From contig CALYQJ010000004.1 of NCBI GenBank assembly GCA_945285405.1, positions 54,929-118,928 on the forward strand: DNA of 64,000 nt, given 5' to 3'. This document shows positions 56,270 through 64,000 of the stretch, in pieces. Source of the DNA: an uncultured Lactobacillaceae bacterium (lineage in GTDB: Bacteria > Bacillota > Bacilli > Lactobacillales > Lactobacillaceae). The notes beneath the pieces are model-generated. The model was not told the DNA's origin and did not search any database. It worked only from the letters and a program-made list of their open reading frames with translations. The translations under genes were made by a program, and so were the position numbers. Numbering within the stretch: position 1 is the first letter of the stretch; every line of letters starts with the position of its first letter.

Positions 56270-56809
56270 ATGGTAATGAATTTTGTAGCAATTGATTTTG
56301 AAACCGCTAACCGTGATCGTAATAGTGCTTGTTCTTTAGGATTAGCTGTTGTAAGGCATAGTAAAATAGTTAATTCTTTTTACTCATTAATTCATCCACC
56401 CACTCCAATTACACCTGATACACAAAAAATTCATGGAATTTCTAACGAAGATGTAAAAAATGCTCCCACATTTGACCAGATTTGGCCCCATTTAAAGTTC
56501 TTTTTTTCTCCTGATCAGTTAGTTGCTGCCCATAATGCACCTTTTGATTTAGGCGTTTTACGAGCTACATCACACTACTACGATATTTATTTAGACCCCG
56601 TTTTAAGTATTGATACCGTAACCACATCACGAAAATTATATCCTGAAATTAGACGTCATTCTTTAGATGCTATGACACGTTATTTACAGATACAACTACC
56701 GCATCATCATCGTGCTATCGATGATGCTATTGCTTGTGCGCAGATTTTACTCATTCAAGAAGAACACTTTGGTGATTATGTTTTAAAAGGAATGGTTCGC
56801 GGTAAATAA
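56270..56809 (+). CDS. DEDDh 3'-5' exonuclease (DnaQ/PolC-epsilon type)
   Basis: 179 residues, a single exonuclease domain. The DEDDh residues are in AIDFETAN, HNAPFDLGVL and HHRAIDDA. It may act in DNA or RNA trimming. The ATG at 56270 follows GGAG by 9 bases; a second ATG lies two codons later. Third gene of the lafB-like/exoA unit, ended by a strong terminator. Confidence 0.88.
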   Translation: MVMNFVAIDFETANRDRNSACSLGLAVVRHSKIVNSFYSLIHPPTPITPDTQKIHGISNEDVKNAPTFDQIWPHLKFFFSPDQLVAAHNAPFDLGVLRATSHYYDIYLDPVLSIDTVTTSRKLYPEIRRHSLDAMTRYLQIQLPHHHRAIDDAIACAQILLIQEEHFGDYVLKGMVRGK

Positions 56810-56830
56810 AATAAGTTTTCTAAGTTCTAA

Positions 56831-56882
56831 AGAAGGATTCAGAATCTCATATAATTATGAGAACCTGAATCCTTCTTTATTT
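56831..56882 (+). terminator. Terminator of the lafB-exoA-exonuclease unit
   Basis: AGAAGGATTCAG / CTGAATCCTTCT outer stem with an inner CTCAT/ATGAG stem, followed by TTTATTTTTTA. Confidence 0.9.
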
Positions 56883-56903
56883 TTTATTGGTAAAAAGCAA
56901 AAA

Positions 56904-59771
56904 CTATAAGTTCAAATACTTATTTAGTTTTTTATTAGTTCTATTTTTCCAAAATTCCCATGCTCCCCAAAATAAAATAATAATTATACCTAAAATACTA
57001 AGTTTAGCTGCTAAATTTAAAAAAGGTGTTTGATATTTTAATTGGTAATATTTATGACCCTTTGCTAATTTAATCCCAATAAAAGTACCATTAACTTTTA
57101 CGATTTCGCCATAATTAACCCGCCATCCAGGAGAATAAGGAATAGTAGTTGCTACCACTTTTTTTATTGGTTTCCTTACTTTCAAATGAATTCGATCATG
57201 ACCTAATTTAAAATCTAAATTTTCATGGCTAATCTGGCGAATTTGTTTTGTTGCTTTTTTTATTTTTGAACCGGTAGGAACAGCAAATAAATTTAAATTA
57301 AAACTGAAATGACCTAATACATCAGTATTTAATAAAATCCACTGTTCTCGATTTGTTTTAACTGCAGGTCCTAAATTTAACGTTACATTCCGTCTAAGTT
57401 CGTAACCTGAAAGTCGTCTAGGAGATAATTGCTTAAAACTATTTTCTTGATCAACATAATTAGCTGTAATTTTATATCCCGGCTTCACTCTTCCAAATTT
57501 TAAATAATTCGTCCCTAACCATCGATATTGATTAAAAATCGGATTATAACTTTGTGAATCATCTATTCCTTCGAGTAAATTATTATTATGCTTAGCAATA
57601 TAATCAGTTTGGTCAGCTTGCCAAAGTTCCATAAAATTAAATGGCTGGTATTTTAAATTATTAAATTCTAAATGTAGTTCTTGATTATTTAATTTTGGAT
57701 TAGCCGAAATCATTAAAATTACTTGAGCGGAAGGAGTCAGCAACTTTAATTGCTCTGGTGTTTGGGTAGAAAATTTTATATTTTCTCCATTAGAAAAATA
57801 TAAAAATTGATTGTAAAAAGGAACTTCTTGAACCTTTTTAGCCATAGAAGAATGTTCATACCCACCTTTTACAGCTACCGAATCCAAAAGGCTTGCTTCT
57901 TTTTGGCTAGAATTCATCTCTGCAAATGATTTATTGGAAATGAGATGCTTAGGGAAGTAAAACAAAGGGAAAGCAGAGTTTGAAAGGTAAGATATTTGAT
58001 CATTATAAATATTAGAATCATAATTTTGATAAGAAGCCGGAATAATTTTGGCATCTCGATTAAGCCAAATTTGACTAACCCCTAAATAATTTAAAAGAAT
58101 ATCTCTTAAATCTCCATTGCCAGTAACATCATTTTTAATAGAATTGCTCACGCCTAATTGGTGCATAAATTGATAGACATTATCATTTTCCAAAGACCAA
58201 TAAGTTTCAAAAGAATTAACTGAACTTAAAATTGGTAAACTAGGATGATAGGTATATCCCGGAAGTTGGGTATCAATGTAAGATCGAGAAAATGTCAATT
58301 TATCATTATTAGAATCTTGAAGATCCATATTAAAATCACTGATGTTTTCTTTTTGATAACCTCGCTGATTAGCTAATAACTGTTGAACATTACTTTTACT
58401 GTATAATTTGTTATTTGCTTTAACACTATATGGTTGAATACTCAAAAAAATAGAAGAAGCATTAAAAATTGTTAAAATAACTAATACACTCTTAATTTTA
58501 AAATTATACTTCTGAGCCAACAAAAAGATAACAACAAACATAATAAATTGAAATATTAACATTCCAAGGTCTCCCTGATACTTCCCGAAATCTGAAGTTA
58601 ACAGTAAAGAAATACCCATAATTACACTAAAAATCACAAAAATACGAAAATCAATTTTATTTAATTTTTTATAATGGTCAACTAAAATAACCGATGCAAT
58701 TCCTAATGGTAATTGCATTAACAACAACCATCTATTAGATGGTGATGAAAATCCATTAAAAATTCCACATAATACCGGAAAAAGTAAACAAATTGCCGCA
58801 ATTATAAAACTTAAATTTAAAATTCGATATTGTTTAAACCGGTAACAAACAAAAAGAGTTCCTAGGAGTCCTAATCCCATAACCCCTCCACGTAACCAAA
58901 ATTCAGACGTTGTACGAGGTACTAATAAAGTTCCTGGTAAAGCTATGTAATAAGAAAAAGGATAAAATTTTAAACCATTAGCAACTTGACCACCAGTACG
59001 CGCTGAATTCATAAGAAAGTAAATTGAAGGAACTGATAGGACAGCGCTTAGCAAAAAGCCAGTTATTGCTCCTAATATTACTTTGATAACATTTCTAAAC
59101 TTACGATAATTTCGTTGAAAAACTAATTCAATGATCCAGTAAATAACTGTACCTAAAGCCAAAATATAAGCAAAATAAAAATTAACCCAAAGTGTTAATG
59201 CGACCATCAAAATAAAAGGAATTATAGATCGCCCCTTTAATAATCTATTTAAAGACACGATTAAAATTGGAAATATAATTAAAGGATTAAGGAAAAAAGG
59301 GTGAGAAAAACTACTATAAGCACTATATCCAGAAAAAACATAGACAATTGCGCCCAAAGCCAAGGAAAAATTGCTGGCTTTTATAAAATAATGAGCTGCA
59401 AAAATAAAAGCTAAACCTGCACAATACAGCCGAATTATTATCATTATCGAATAATAATCCGGCAAAAATGATTCTGGTAAAAATGCAATAGGATAAACAA
59501 ACGGGTCACCTAACAAATAGTAGGAAAAAGTTTGAATATAATCCTGTCCCAGACCTATATTCCATTGCCACAAATCTGGAATTTTACCTCTAAAAATAAA
59601 ATTTTGTAAATCTTGATGAAACTTAACAAGAGCAGGATAATGTTGAGCAATTCCATCACCACCCCAAATTAAAGTTCCTCCACCAAGTAAATGTAATCCA
59701 AACACAATTAATGCAATTAAGGAAAAAAGCAAAGAAAAAAGTAGATATGGATGTTGTAAAATTTTTTTCAT
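56904..59771 (-). CDS. YfhO family membrane protein
   Basis: 955 residues with about a dozen membrane segments in the first half and a large extracellular C-terminal domain followed by a last membrane segment ([21 protein letters not shown]) and a basic tail. The start (IWGGDGIAQHYPALV) and WNIGLGQDYIQTFSYY match YfhO. In Bacillus YfhO is a multi-membrane transferase linked to glycosylation of lipoteichoic acid. It would fit functionally with the lafB-like gene next to it. A GAGAAG site precedes the ATG. Confidence 0.88.
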   Translation of the reverse strand: MKKILQHPYLLFSLLFSLIALIVFGLHLLGGGTLIWGGDGIAQHYPALVKFHQDLQNFIFRGKIPDLWQWNIGLGQDYIQTFSYYLLGDPFVYPIAFLPESFLPDYYSIMIIIRLYCAGLAFIFAAHYFIKASNFSLALGAIVYVFSGYSAYSSFSHPFFLNPLIIFPILIVSLNRLLKGRSIIPFILMVALTLWVNFYFAYILALGTVIYWIIELVFQRNYRKFRNVIKVILGAITGFLLSAVLSVPSIYFLMNSARTGGQVANGLKFYPFSYYIALPGTLLVPRTTSEFWLRGGVMGLGLLGTLFVCYRFKQYRILNLSFIIAAICLLFPVLCGIFNGFSSPSNRWLLLMQLPLGIASVILVDHYKKLNKIDFRIFVIFSVIMGISLLLTSDFGKYQGDLGMLIFQFIMFVVIFLLAQKYNFKIKSVLVILTIFNASSIFLSIQPYSVKANNKLYSKSNVQQLLANQRGYQKENISDFNMDLQDSNNDKLTFSRSYIDTQLPGYTYHPSLPILSSVNSFETYWSLENDNVYQFMHQLGVSNSIKNDVTGNGDLRDILLNYLGVSQIWLNRDAKIIPASYQNYDSNIYNDQISYLSNSAFPLFYFPKHLISNKSFAEMNSSQKEASLLDSVAVKGGYEHSSMAKKVQEVPFYNQFLYFSNGENIKFSTQTPEQLKLLTPSAQVILMISANPKLNNQELHLEFNNLKYQPFNFMELWQADQTDYIAKHNNNLLEGIDDSQSYNPIFNQYRWLGTNYLKFGRVKPGYKITANYVDQENSFKQLSPRRLSGYELRRNVTLNLGPAVKTNREQWILLNTDVLGHFSFNLNLFAVPTGSKIKKATKQIRQISHENLDFKLGHDRIHLKVRKPIKKVVATTIPYSPGWRVNYGEIVKVNGTFIGIKLAKGHKYYQLKYQTPFLNLAAKLSILGIIIILFWGAWEFWKNRTNKKLNKYLNL

Positions 59772-60079
59772 TATTACTTCTCAATTAATTTTTATTGTTT
59801 AATAAAATAAAGCTTAAAGTAAAATTAAAGAAAGAGCTAAAGCATCAGAAAAAATTCAACTTTAATCTAACTCTATTATTCAACCTAACCTTTATAAGTT
59901 AGTAAAATATGAATTAACTTTGAATAAATTCTGAAAATTTCGGCTCATTTATTACTTTATGTATTATTATAAAATAATAGTTCATCATTTTTTTACTATT
60001 TATTACATCTTTAATCAAAATTAAAAGCTAAGAGTTCTCTATCTCTTAGCTTTTATTAATTTTTTATTCTTAATAGTTG
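59772..60079. other. Intergenic region between YfhO and phosphoketolase
   Basis: About 308 AT-rich bases. The promoter of the YfhO gene must lie here but no hexamer pair is convincing. A small inverted repeat CTAAC-8-GTTAG is near 59887-59904. The xfp terminator is at the right end. No coding potential seen. Confidence 0.5.
60023..60054 (-). terminator. Phosphoketolase terminator
   Basis: AAAAGCTAAGAG / CTCTTAGCTTTT, 12 bp, 8-base loop, T-rich on minus, 26 bases after the xfp stop. Confidence 0.88.
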
Positions 60080-62446
60080 TCAGTTTAAAGGTTGAAAGAC
60101 CCAATTTTGAATTTCTGGCAAATCTGCTCCTACTTCTCGAATGTAATCGTGATGTTTCTTTAATATTTCATTTAACTTTTGACTAAAAGATTTGGCCTTA
60201 TCACTCTCAATTTTTTCACCTACTTGATTTACGGCATCCTGAGCTAAGTGAAAACGGTCTAATTCATTTACTACTCGCATATCAAATGGCGTAGTAATAT
60301 CCCCTTCTTCACGATAACCGTGAACTGACACTGGGTGTTTTGATCGATCATAAAAAATATCACGAACCACTCCTTCAAAGCTATGAAAGGCAAAGATTAT
60401 CGGTACATTTTCTGGAAAATACTTATTAAACTCTTCTTGACTTAAACCACGAGGGTTACGTTTAGGAATTTGTAATTTCAATAAATCAACCACATTAATA
60501 AATCGAATTTTTAATTCGGGAAATTCATCGTGCAGTAAATTAATAGCAGCTAAACTTTCTATATTAGGTTCTGTACCTGCTGCTGCAAAAATTATATCTG
60601 GTATTTGACCTTGATCATTACTAGCCCAATCAATAACTTTCAAACCATTTTGTGCTAATTCTTGAGCTTCATCCCAAGAATAAAATTGCGGTCGAGGTTG
60701 TTTTGAAGTTACATAAAGATTAATTACATCACGATCATTTAATGTTTTATTAGCAATTGCTAATAGACTATTTGCATCTGCTGGAAAATACTCACGAATA
60801 AATTCAGGCTTTTTTTCGGCTAAATGGGTGACGATTCCCGGATCTTGATGAGTATATCCATTATGATCCTGTTGAAAACTCGTTGATGTTGCAACAATAT
60901 TTAAAGCTGGATAACTATGGCGCCAACTTAATTCCTTTGCTTTACGAATCCATTTAAAATACTGCGTTAACATTGAATCTACTACTCTTAAAAACGCCTC
61001 ATAAGAAGCAAAAATACCATGACGTCCAGTTAAAGTATATCCTTCCAAAAATCCTTCAGCTTGATGTTCTGATAATTGTGAATCAATAATTCGACCTTGC
61101 GCCGCTAAGTCTTCATCATAAGGCTCTTTTATCTGATCTTCCCATTGGCGGCTAGTTATTTCAAAGATATCATAAAGTCGATTACTCATGGTTTCATCTG
61201 GACCAAAAATCATCATATTATTAGGATTTTTTTGAATCAAATCACGTAAGTAAGCCGACCAAACTAGCATATCTTGATTCTCCACACTACCAGGTTGATT
61301 TATCCTAATTTGATAAGTTTCAGGATTTGGTAATATTAAATCTTTTGGATTAATTCCCCCATTGGTAATAGGATTGGTTGCCATACGATGCTTATTATCA
61401 GGAATAACTTGCCGAATTTCTGCTTTTAATGACCCTTTCTCATCAAACAAATCTTCAGGATGGTATGACTCTAACCACTTAGTTAAATCTGGTAAATATT
61501 CTGGATGTTGACGATCCACTGGAATTGGAATTTGATGAGATCTAAAAGATCCTTCAATTGGTTTATGATCCCACACTTTTGGTCCTGTCCAACCTTTAGG
61601 AGACCGAAAAACAATTACTGGCCAATGTGCTTCTTCATTTAGCTGATTGGAACGAGCTGTTTTTTGAATTTGCTGAATTTCTTCAATTGCCCAATCCATT
61701 GCCCGAGCCATTATTGGATTTAATTTTTCAGGATCATTACCGCTGACAAAAATTGGCTGCCAACCCATTCCTTCAAAATATTTTCTTAAGTCTTTGTCGC
61801 TTTTACGCGATAAAATCGTTGGATTAGAAATTTTGAACCCATTTAAATTCAAAATAGGTAAAACAGCTCCATCTTTTTTAGGATTAATAAAGTTATTTGA
61901 AAACCATGACGTTGCCAAAGGCCCTGTTTCAGCTTCTCCATCACCAACAACTACGGCAGCAATAACTTCAGGATTATCTAAAATTGCTCCGGTACCATGA
62001 GAAATTGCATAACCCAACTCTCCACCTTCGTGAATTGAGCCAGGTGTCTCTGGTGCAGCATGACTAGCAATTCCTCCAGGAAAGGAAAACTGTTTAAATA
62101 ATCTCTTCATTCCTTTTTCATCTTGAGTAATTTGTGGATAAATTTCAGTATAACTGCCATCTAAATAAGAATTAGAAACCATAACTTGGCCTCCATGACC
62201 TGGACCTTCAATATAAAACATGTTTAAATTATACTTTTTTATTACCCGATTCAAATGAGTATAAATATAATTTTGCCCAGCAATAGTTCCCCAATGACCA
62301 ATCGGGTGAATCTTTAAATCATTTGCCTCTATTGGGCGACGTAACAATGGATTATCAAGAAGATAAAGTTGCCCTACCGAAATATAATTTGCTGCATTAA
62401 AATATTTTGTCATTAAATTAAAATATTTTGATGATGAATAGTCCAT
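60080..62446 (-). CDS. xfp: Xylulose-5-phosphate/fructose-6-phosphate phosphoketolase
   Basis: A 788-residue TPP enzyme that splits xylulose 5-phosphate into glyceraldehyde 3-phosphate and acetyl phosphate, the key step of heterolactic fermentation. Signature motifs are [21 protein letters not shown] and the TPP motif [14 protein letters not shown] with NFINP. The acid-base residues around SYEAFL are present. Whether it also uses fructose 6-phosphate cannot be decided. ATG after AAAGAGG. It has a good promoter 80 bases upstream. Confidence 0.96.
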   Translation of the reverse strand: MDYSSSKYFNLMTKYFNAANYISVGQLYLLDNPLLRRPIEANDLKIHPIGHWGTIAGQNYIYTHLNRVIKKYNLNMFYIEGPGHGGQVMVSNSYLDGSYTEIYPQITQDEKGMKRLFKQFSFPGGIASHAAPETPGSIHEGGELGYAISHGTGAILDNPEVIAAVVVGDGEAETGPLATSWFSNNFINPKKDGAVLPILNLNGFKISNPTILSRKSDKDLRKYFEGMGWQPIFVSGNDPEKLNPIMARAMDWAIEEIQQIQKTARSNQLNEEAHWPVIVFRSPKGWTGPKVWDHKPIEGSFRSHQIPIPVDRQHPEYLPDLTKWLESYHPEDLFDEKGSLKAEIRQVIPDNKHRMATNPITNGGINPKDLILPNPETYQIRINQPGSVENQDMLVWSAYLRDLIQKNPNNMMIFGPDETMSNRLYDIFEITSRQWEDQIKEPYDEDLAAQGRIIDSQLSEHQAEGFLEGYTLTGRHGIFASYEAFLRVVDSMLTQYFKWIRKAKELSWRHSYPALNIVATSTSFQQDHNGYTHQDPGIVTHLAEKKPEFIREYFPADANSLLAIANKTLNDRDVINLYVTSKQPRPQFYSWDEAQELAQNGLKVIDWASNDQGQIPDIIFAAAGTEPNIESLAAINLLHDEFPELKIRFINVVDLLKLQIPKRNPRGLSQEEFNKYFPENVPIIFAFHSFEGVVRDIFYDRSKHPVSVHGYREEGDITTPFDMRVVNELDRFHLAQDAVNQVGEKIESDKAKSFSQKLNEILKKHHDYIREVGADLPEIQNWVFQPLN

Positions 62447-62526
62447 ATAATAAAACCTCTTTTTTATTCTTATAATTTCTTTTTGATTTGATATAACAAT
62501 TCAATTATTAATATTGATCCTTATTA

Positions 62527-62555
62527 ATCATAATCTGAAGTTAAACATAAATCAA
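62527..62555 (-). promoter_or_regulatory. xfp promoter
   Basis: On minus TTGATT, 17-base spacer, TATGAT; about 75 bases of leader before the xfp ATG. Confidence 0.75.
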
Positions 62556-62723
62556 AATAGTTTGCAAAACATTATAATTACATTCTAAATCTAATATAAT
62601 AGTTATTTTATAATATTCATAATTAATGTTTAAAGTAGACCAAGTCCTAAACCAAATATAATCAAGCTAACCCGCTAAACTATTTCTATAAAAACAATTC
62701 ATATTTACTCATTCGTCTTAAAT

Positions 62724-62753
62724 TTGTATTTACTTTTATCTATATTGTAGAAT
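62724..62753 (+). promoter_or_regulatory. Glycosylasparaginase promoter
   Basis: TTGTAT, 18-base spacer, TAGAAT, about 30 bases before the start codon. Confidence 0.65.
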
Positions 62754-62782
62754 AGAAAAGCAACTATAAATTAAGAAAGTAG

Positions 62783-63688
62783 ATGATATTTATGTATGCA
62801 ACGATTGCGACTTGGCAAATGGCTAATGATGGTAGTCAAGAAGCTTTAAAATTACTAAGCCAAAATGGAACTGCTGCAGATGCTCTAGAAACTCTAATTA
62901 AAAACGTAGAGGCTAATCCTGATTATATTTCAGTAGGATATGGTGGATTACCAAATGAAGAAGGTATAGTTGAACTTGATGCGGCTTTCATGGATGGTGA
63001 TACATTAGCACAAGGAGCAGTTGCCGGAATTCAAAATATTTTTCACCCAATTTCTGTAGCTCGCAAGTTAAGTCACGAACATTATAACAGTTTTAGAGTT
63101 GGTGATGGTGCTAATAAATATGCCATAAAAGCGGGATTTGAATTAAAAAATTTGTTAACTAAAAAATCAAAAGAAAAGTGGATTAATCGAAGTAAAACTC
63201 AAAATCCTCAGTTTACTTCCTATGATGGACACGATACCGTAGGAGCAGTAACCTTAGATATTAATCATTCTATGGCTGTGGGAACTTCTACTTCTGGCTT
63301 ATTTATGAAAAAAGCTGGACGCATTGGAGATTCCCCTTTATCTGGTAGTGGTTTTTATGTTGATAGTACCATTGGCGGCGCTTCAGCTACTGGTCTCGGC
63401 GAAGACATTATGAAAGGATGCCTAAGCTATGAAATTGTACGCCAAATGGCCCAAAACAAATCACCACAAATTGCCTGTGATCAAAGCGTTTATCCCTTTG
63501 TTGAAAAATTAAAATCCCGTTATGGTAAAATTGGTGAAATTTCTGTTATTGCCCTAGATAAAAAAGGAAATTGGGGAGTAGCAACAAATGTTGATTTTAC
63601 ATTTTGTGTCGGTCAGGCCGGACAAGAGATTCAAATGTACCAAGCACACCCTGGTCCTAAAAGAACAACAATCATTAGATTAATCTAA
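62783..63688 (+). CDS. N4-(beta-N-acetylglucosaminyl)-L-asparaginase family protein
   Basis: A 301-residue N-terminal-nucleophile hydrolase of the T2 family. The autocleavage site lies before the catalytic Thr152 in DGHDTVGAV, followed by GTSTSGLFMKKAGRIGDSPL and GGASATGLGEDIMK, closely following the glycosylasparaginase pattern (GRxGDSP, ATGxGxxxM). Eukaryotic AGA removes asparagine from GlcNAc-Asn; plain L-asparaginase or isoaspartyl peptidase activity is possible. There is no signal peptide, so substrates would be cytoplasmic. The start may instead be the ATG at 62792 (MYATIATWQ), since the ribosome-binding site is weak for both. Confidence 0.87.
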   Translation: MIFMYATIATWQMANDGSQEALKLLSQNGTAADALETLIKNVEANPDYISVGYGGLPNEEGIVELDAAFMDGDTLAQGAVAGIQNIFHPISVARKLSHEHYNSFRVGDGANKYAIKAGFELKNLLTKKSKEKWINRSKTQNPQFTSYDGHDTVGAVTLDINHSMAVGTSTSGLFMKKAGRIGDSPLSGSGFYVDSTIGGASATGLGEDIMKGCLSYEIVRQMAQNKSPQIACDQSVYPFVEKLKSRYGKIGEISVIALDKKGNWGVATNVDFTFCVGQAGQEIQMYQAHPGPKRTTIIRLI

Positions 63689-63720
63689 AAGTATTAAAAA
63701 TAATTTTAATACTTTTATTT
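63687..63720 (+). terminator. Glycosylasparaginase terminator
   Basis: AAAAGTATTAAAA / TTTTAATACTTTT stem followed by ATTTTTT. The AT-rich 140 bases after it contain repeated TTTATTAAA-type words but no gene. Confidence 0.8.
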
Positions 63721-63862
63721 TTTATTTAATAAATTAAAATTTGATTTATTAAATGGAAAATGTTTATTTAATAAATTAAATACATTTTAAAATTCATTTT
63801 TTAAAAAAATATTTTTAATCTTTAGAAAGCAATTTATTAATAAATATTGTTAAAATAATACA

Positions 63863-64000
63863 ATGATGATGATATTAATAAGTTTTTTTTTAAAGAATAA
63901 AAAGTCTAAATTATTGTATTTGAAATTTATTTTATTTTTTTTTGCTTTCATATTAAAAGTTAATCAGGTTCAAGGTGCTCCAGAAATAAATCAAAACTTA
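63863..64000 (+). CDS. Start of a secreted protein (cut by the window edge)
   Basis: An open frame from ATG ATG ATG at 63863 to the window end, 46 codons without stop, too short for the ORF track. The translation has a basic segment (KNKKSK), a hydrophobic core (LLYLKFILFFFAFIL) and a likely signal-peptidase site near VQGAPE, so it looks like a Sec signal peptide. No clear ribosome-binding site precedes the ATGs, and a later TTG is also possible. What the mature protein is cannot be said. Confidence 0.5.
   Translation, partial: MMMILISFFLKNKKSKLLYLKFILFFFAFILKVNQVQGAPEINQNL

Larger units (their letters stand above)
62447..62782. other. Divergent xfp / glycosylasparaginase region
   Basis: About 336 AT-rich bases holding the two promoters given separately. 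Between them (62560-62720) I see no ORF, cre site or strong hairpin. Confidence 0.55.

Noticed and set aside
1-64000. rRNA, tRNA, CRISPR array, prophage or insertion sequence
   Set aside because: I looked for clover-leaf-like segments, regular spaced repeats, transposase or integrase proteins and long terminal repeats and found none.

Overview
The window is a stretch of AT-rich chromosome from a low-GC Gram-positive bacterium, most likely a lactic acid bacterium of the family Lactobacillaceae. Supporting signs are phosphoketolase (heterolactic sugar breakdown), a flavin NADH oxidase, proline iminopeptidase, Firmicutes-type L10 and L1 ribosomal leaders, CtsR/ClpC/MecA proteolysis, CoiA and ComC competence proteins, a LafB-type glycolipid glycosyltransferase and strong AGGAGG ribosome-binding sites with many TTG and GTG starts. 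The species cannot be fixed from the sequence alone. I see no rRNA, tRNA, CRISPR array, prophage or insertion sequence.

Layout. 0-8 kb: chromosome segregation and division (parA start, noc, rsmG), then a folate enzyme and phosphoglycerate mutase, the ribosomal operons rplKA and rplJL with their RNA leaders, a small glycine-rich membrane-like protein, and yigZ-tadA-rRNA methyltransferase. 8-17 kb: NADH oxidase, an anchored BLIP-like surface protein, a YitT permease, a TetR regulator with an apparent ATT start beside cutC, the relQ-nadK-rluD-like operon, coiA and mecA. 17-25 kb: a metallo-hydrolase, anaerobic ribonucleotide reductase nrdD-nrdG, a phosphatase, a proline peptidase, a metal-exporting P-type ATPase under a PerR-like box, and a HIT hydrolase. 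25-33 kb: rpoB-rpoC with a promoter and a terminator-like hairpin in the leader. 33-40 kb is the most accessory part: a metal-binding ABC protein, two tandem paralogous lipoproteins of unknown function, a LysR regulator divergent from an aminotransferase, and the ATPase and permease of a metal ABC transporter. 40-50 kb: str operon (rpsL-rpsG-fusA), a small helical protein, then ctsR, clpC and the two U32 tRNA-hydroxylation proteins. 50-64 kb: ppk-ppx, a degenerate DeoC-like protein, comC, lafB-exoA-exonuclease, YfhO, phosphoketolase, a glycosylasparaginase, and the start of a secreted protein cut by the window edge.

How the parts relate. Core expression machinery (rplKAJL, rpoBC, str) lies on the minus strand with good promoters and RNA-level control. 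Stress and proteolysis control is spread over mecA, ctsR, clpC and a PerR-like site. Metal balance appears three times: the P-type exporter, the split ABC importer and CutC. Competence is represented by coiA, comC and mecA. No single novel multi-gene system stands out. The observations most worth a second look are regulatory: the coiA start embedded in the mecA terminator, the rpoBC leader hairpin, the ATT-start TetR regulator, the PerR-like box on the ATPase promoter, and two probably leaderless genes. The tandem lipoproteins are the clearest unexplained gene pair.
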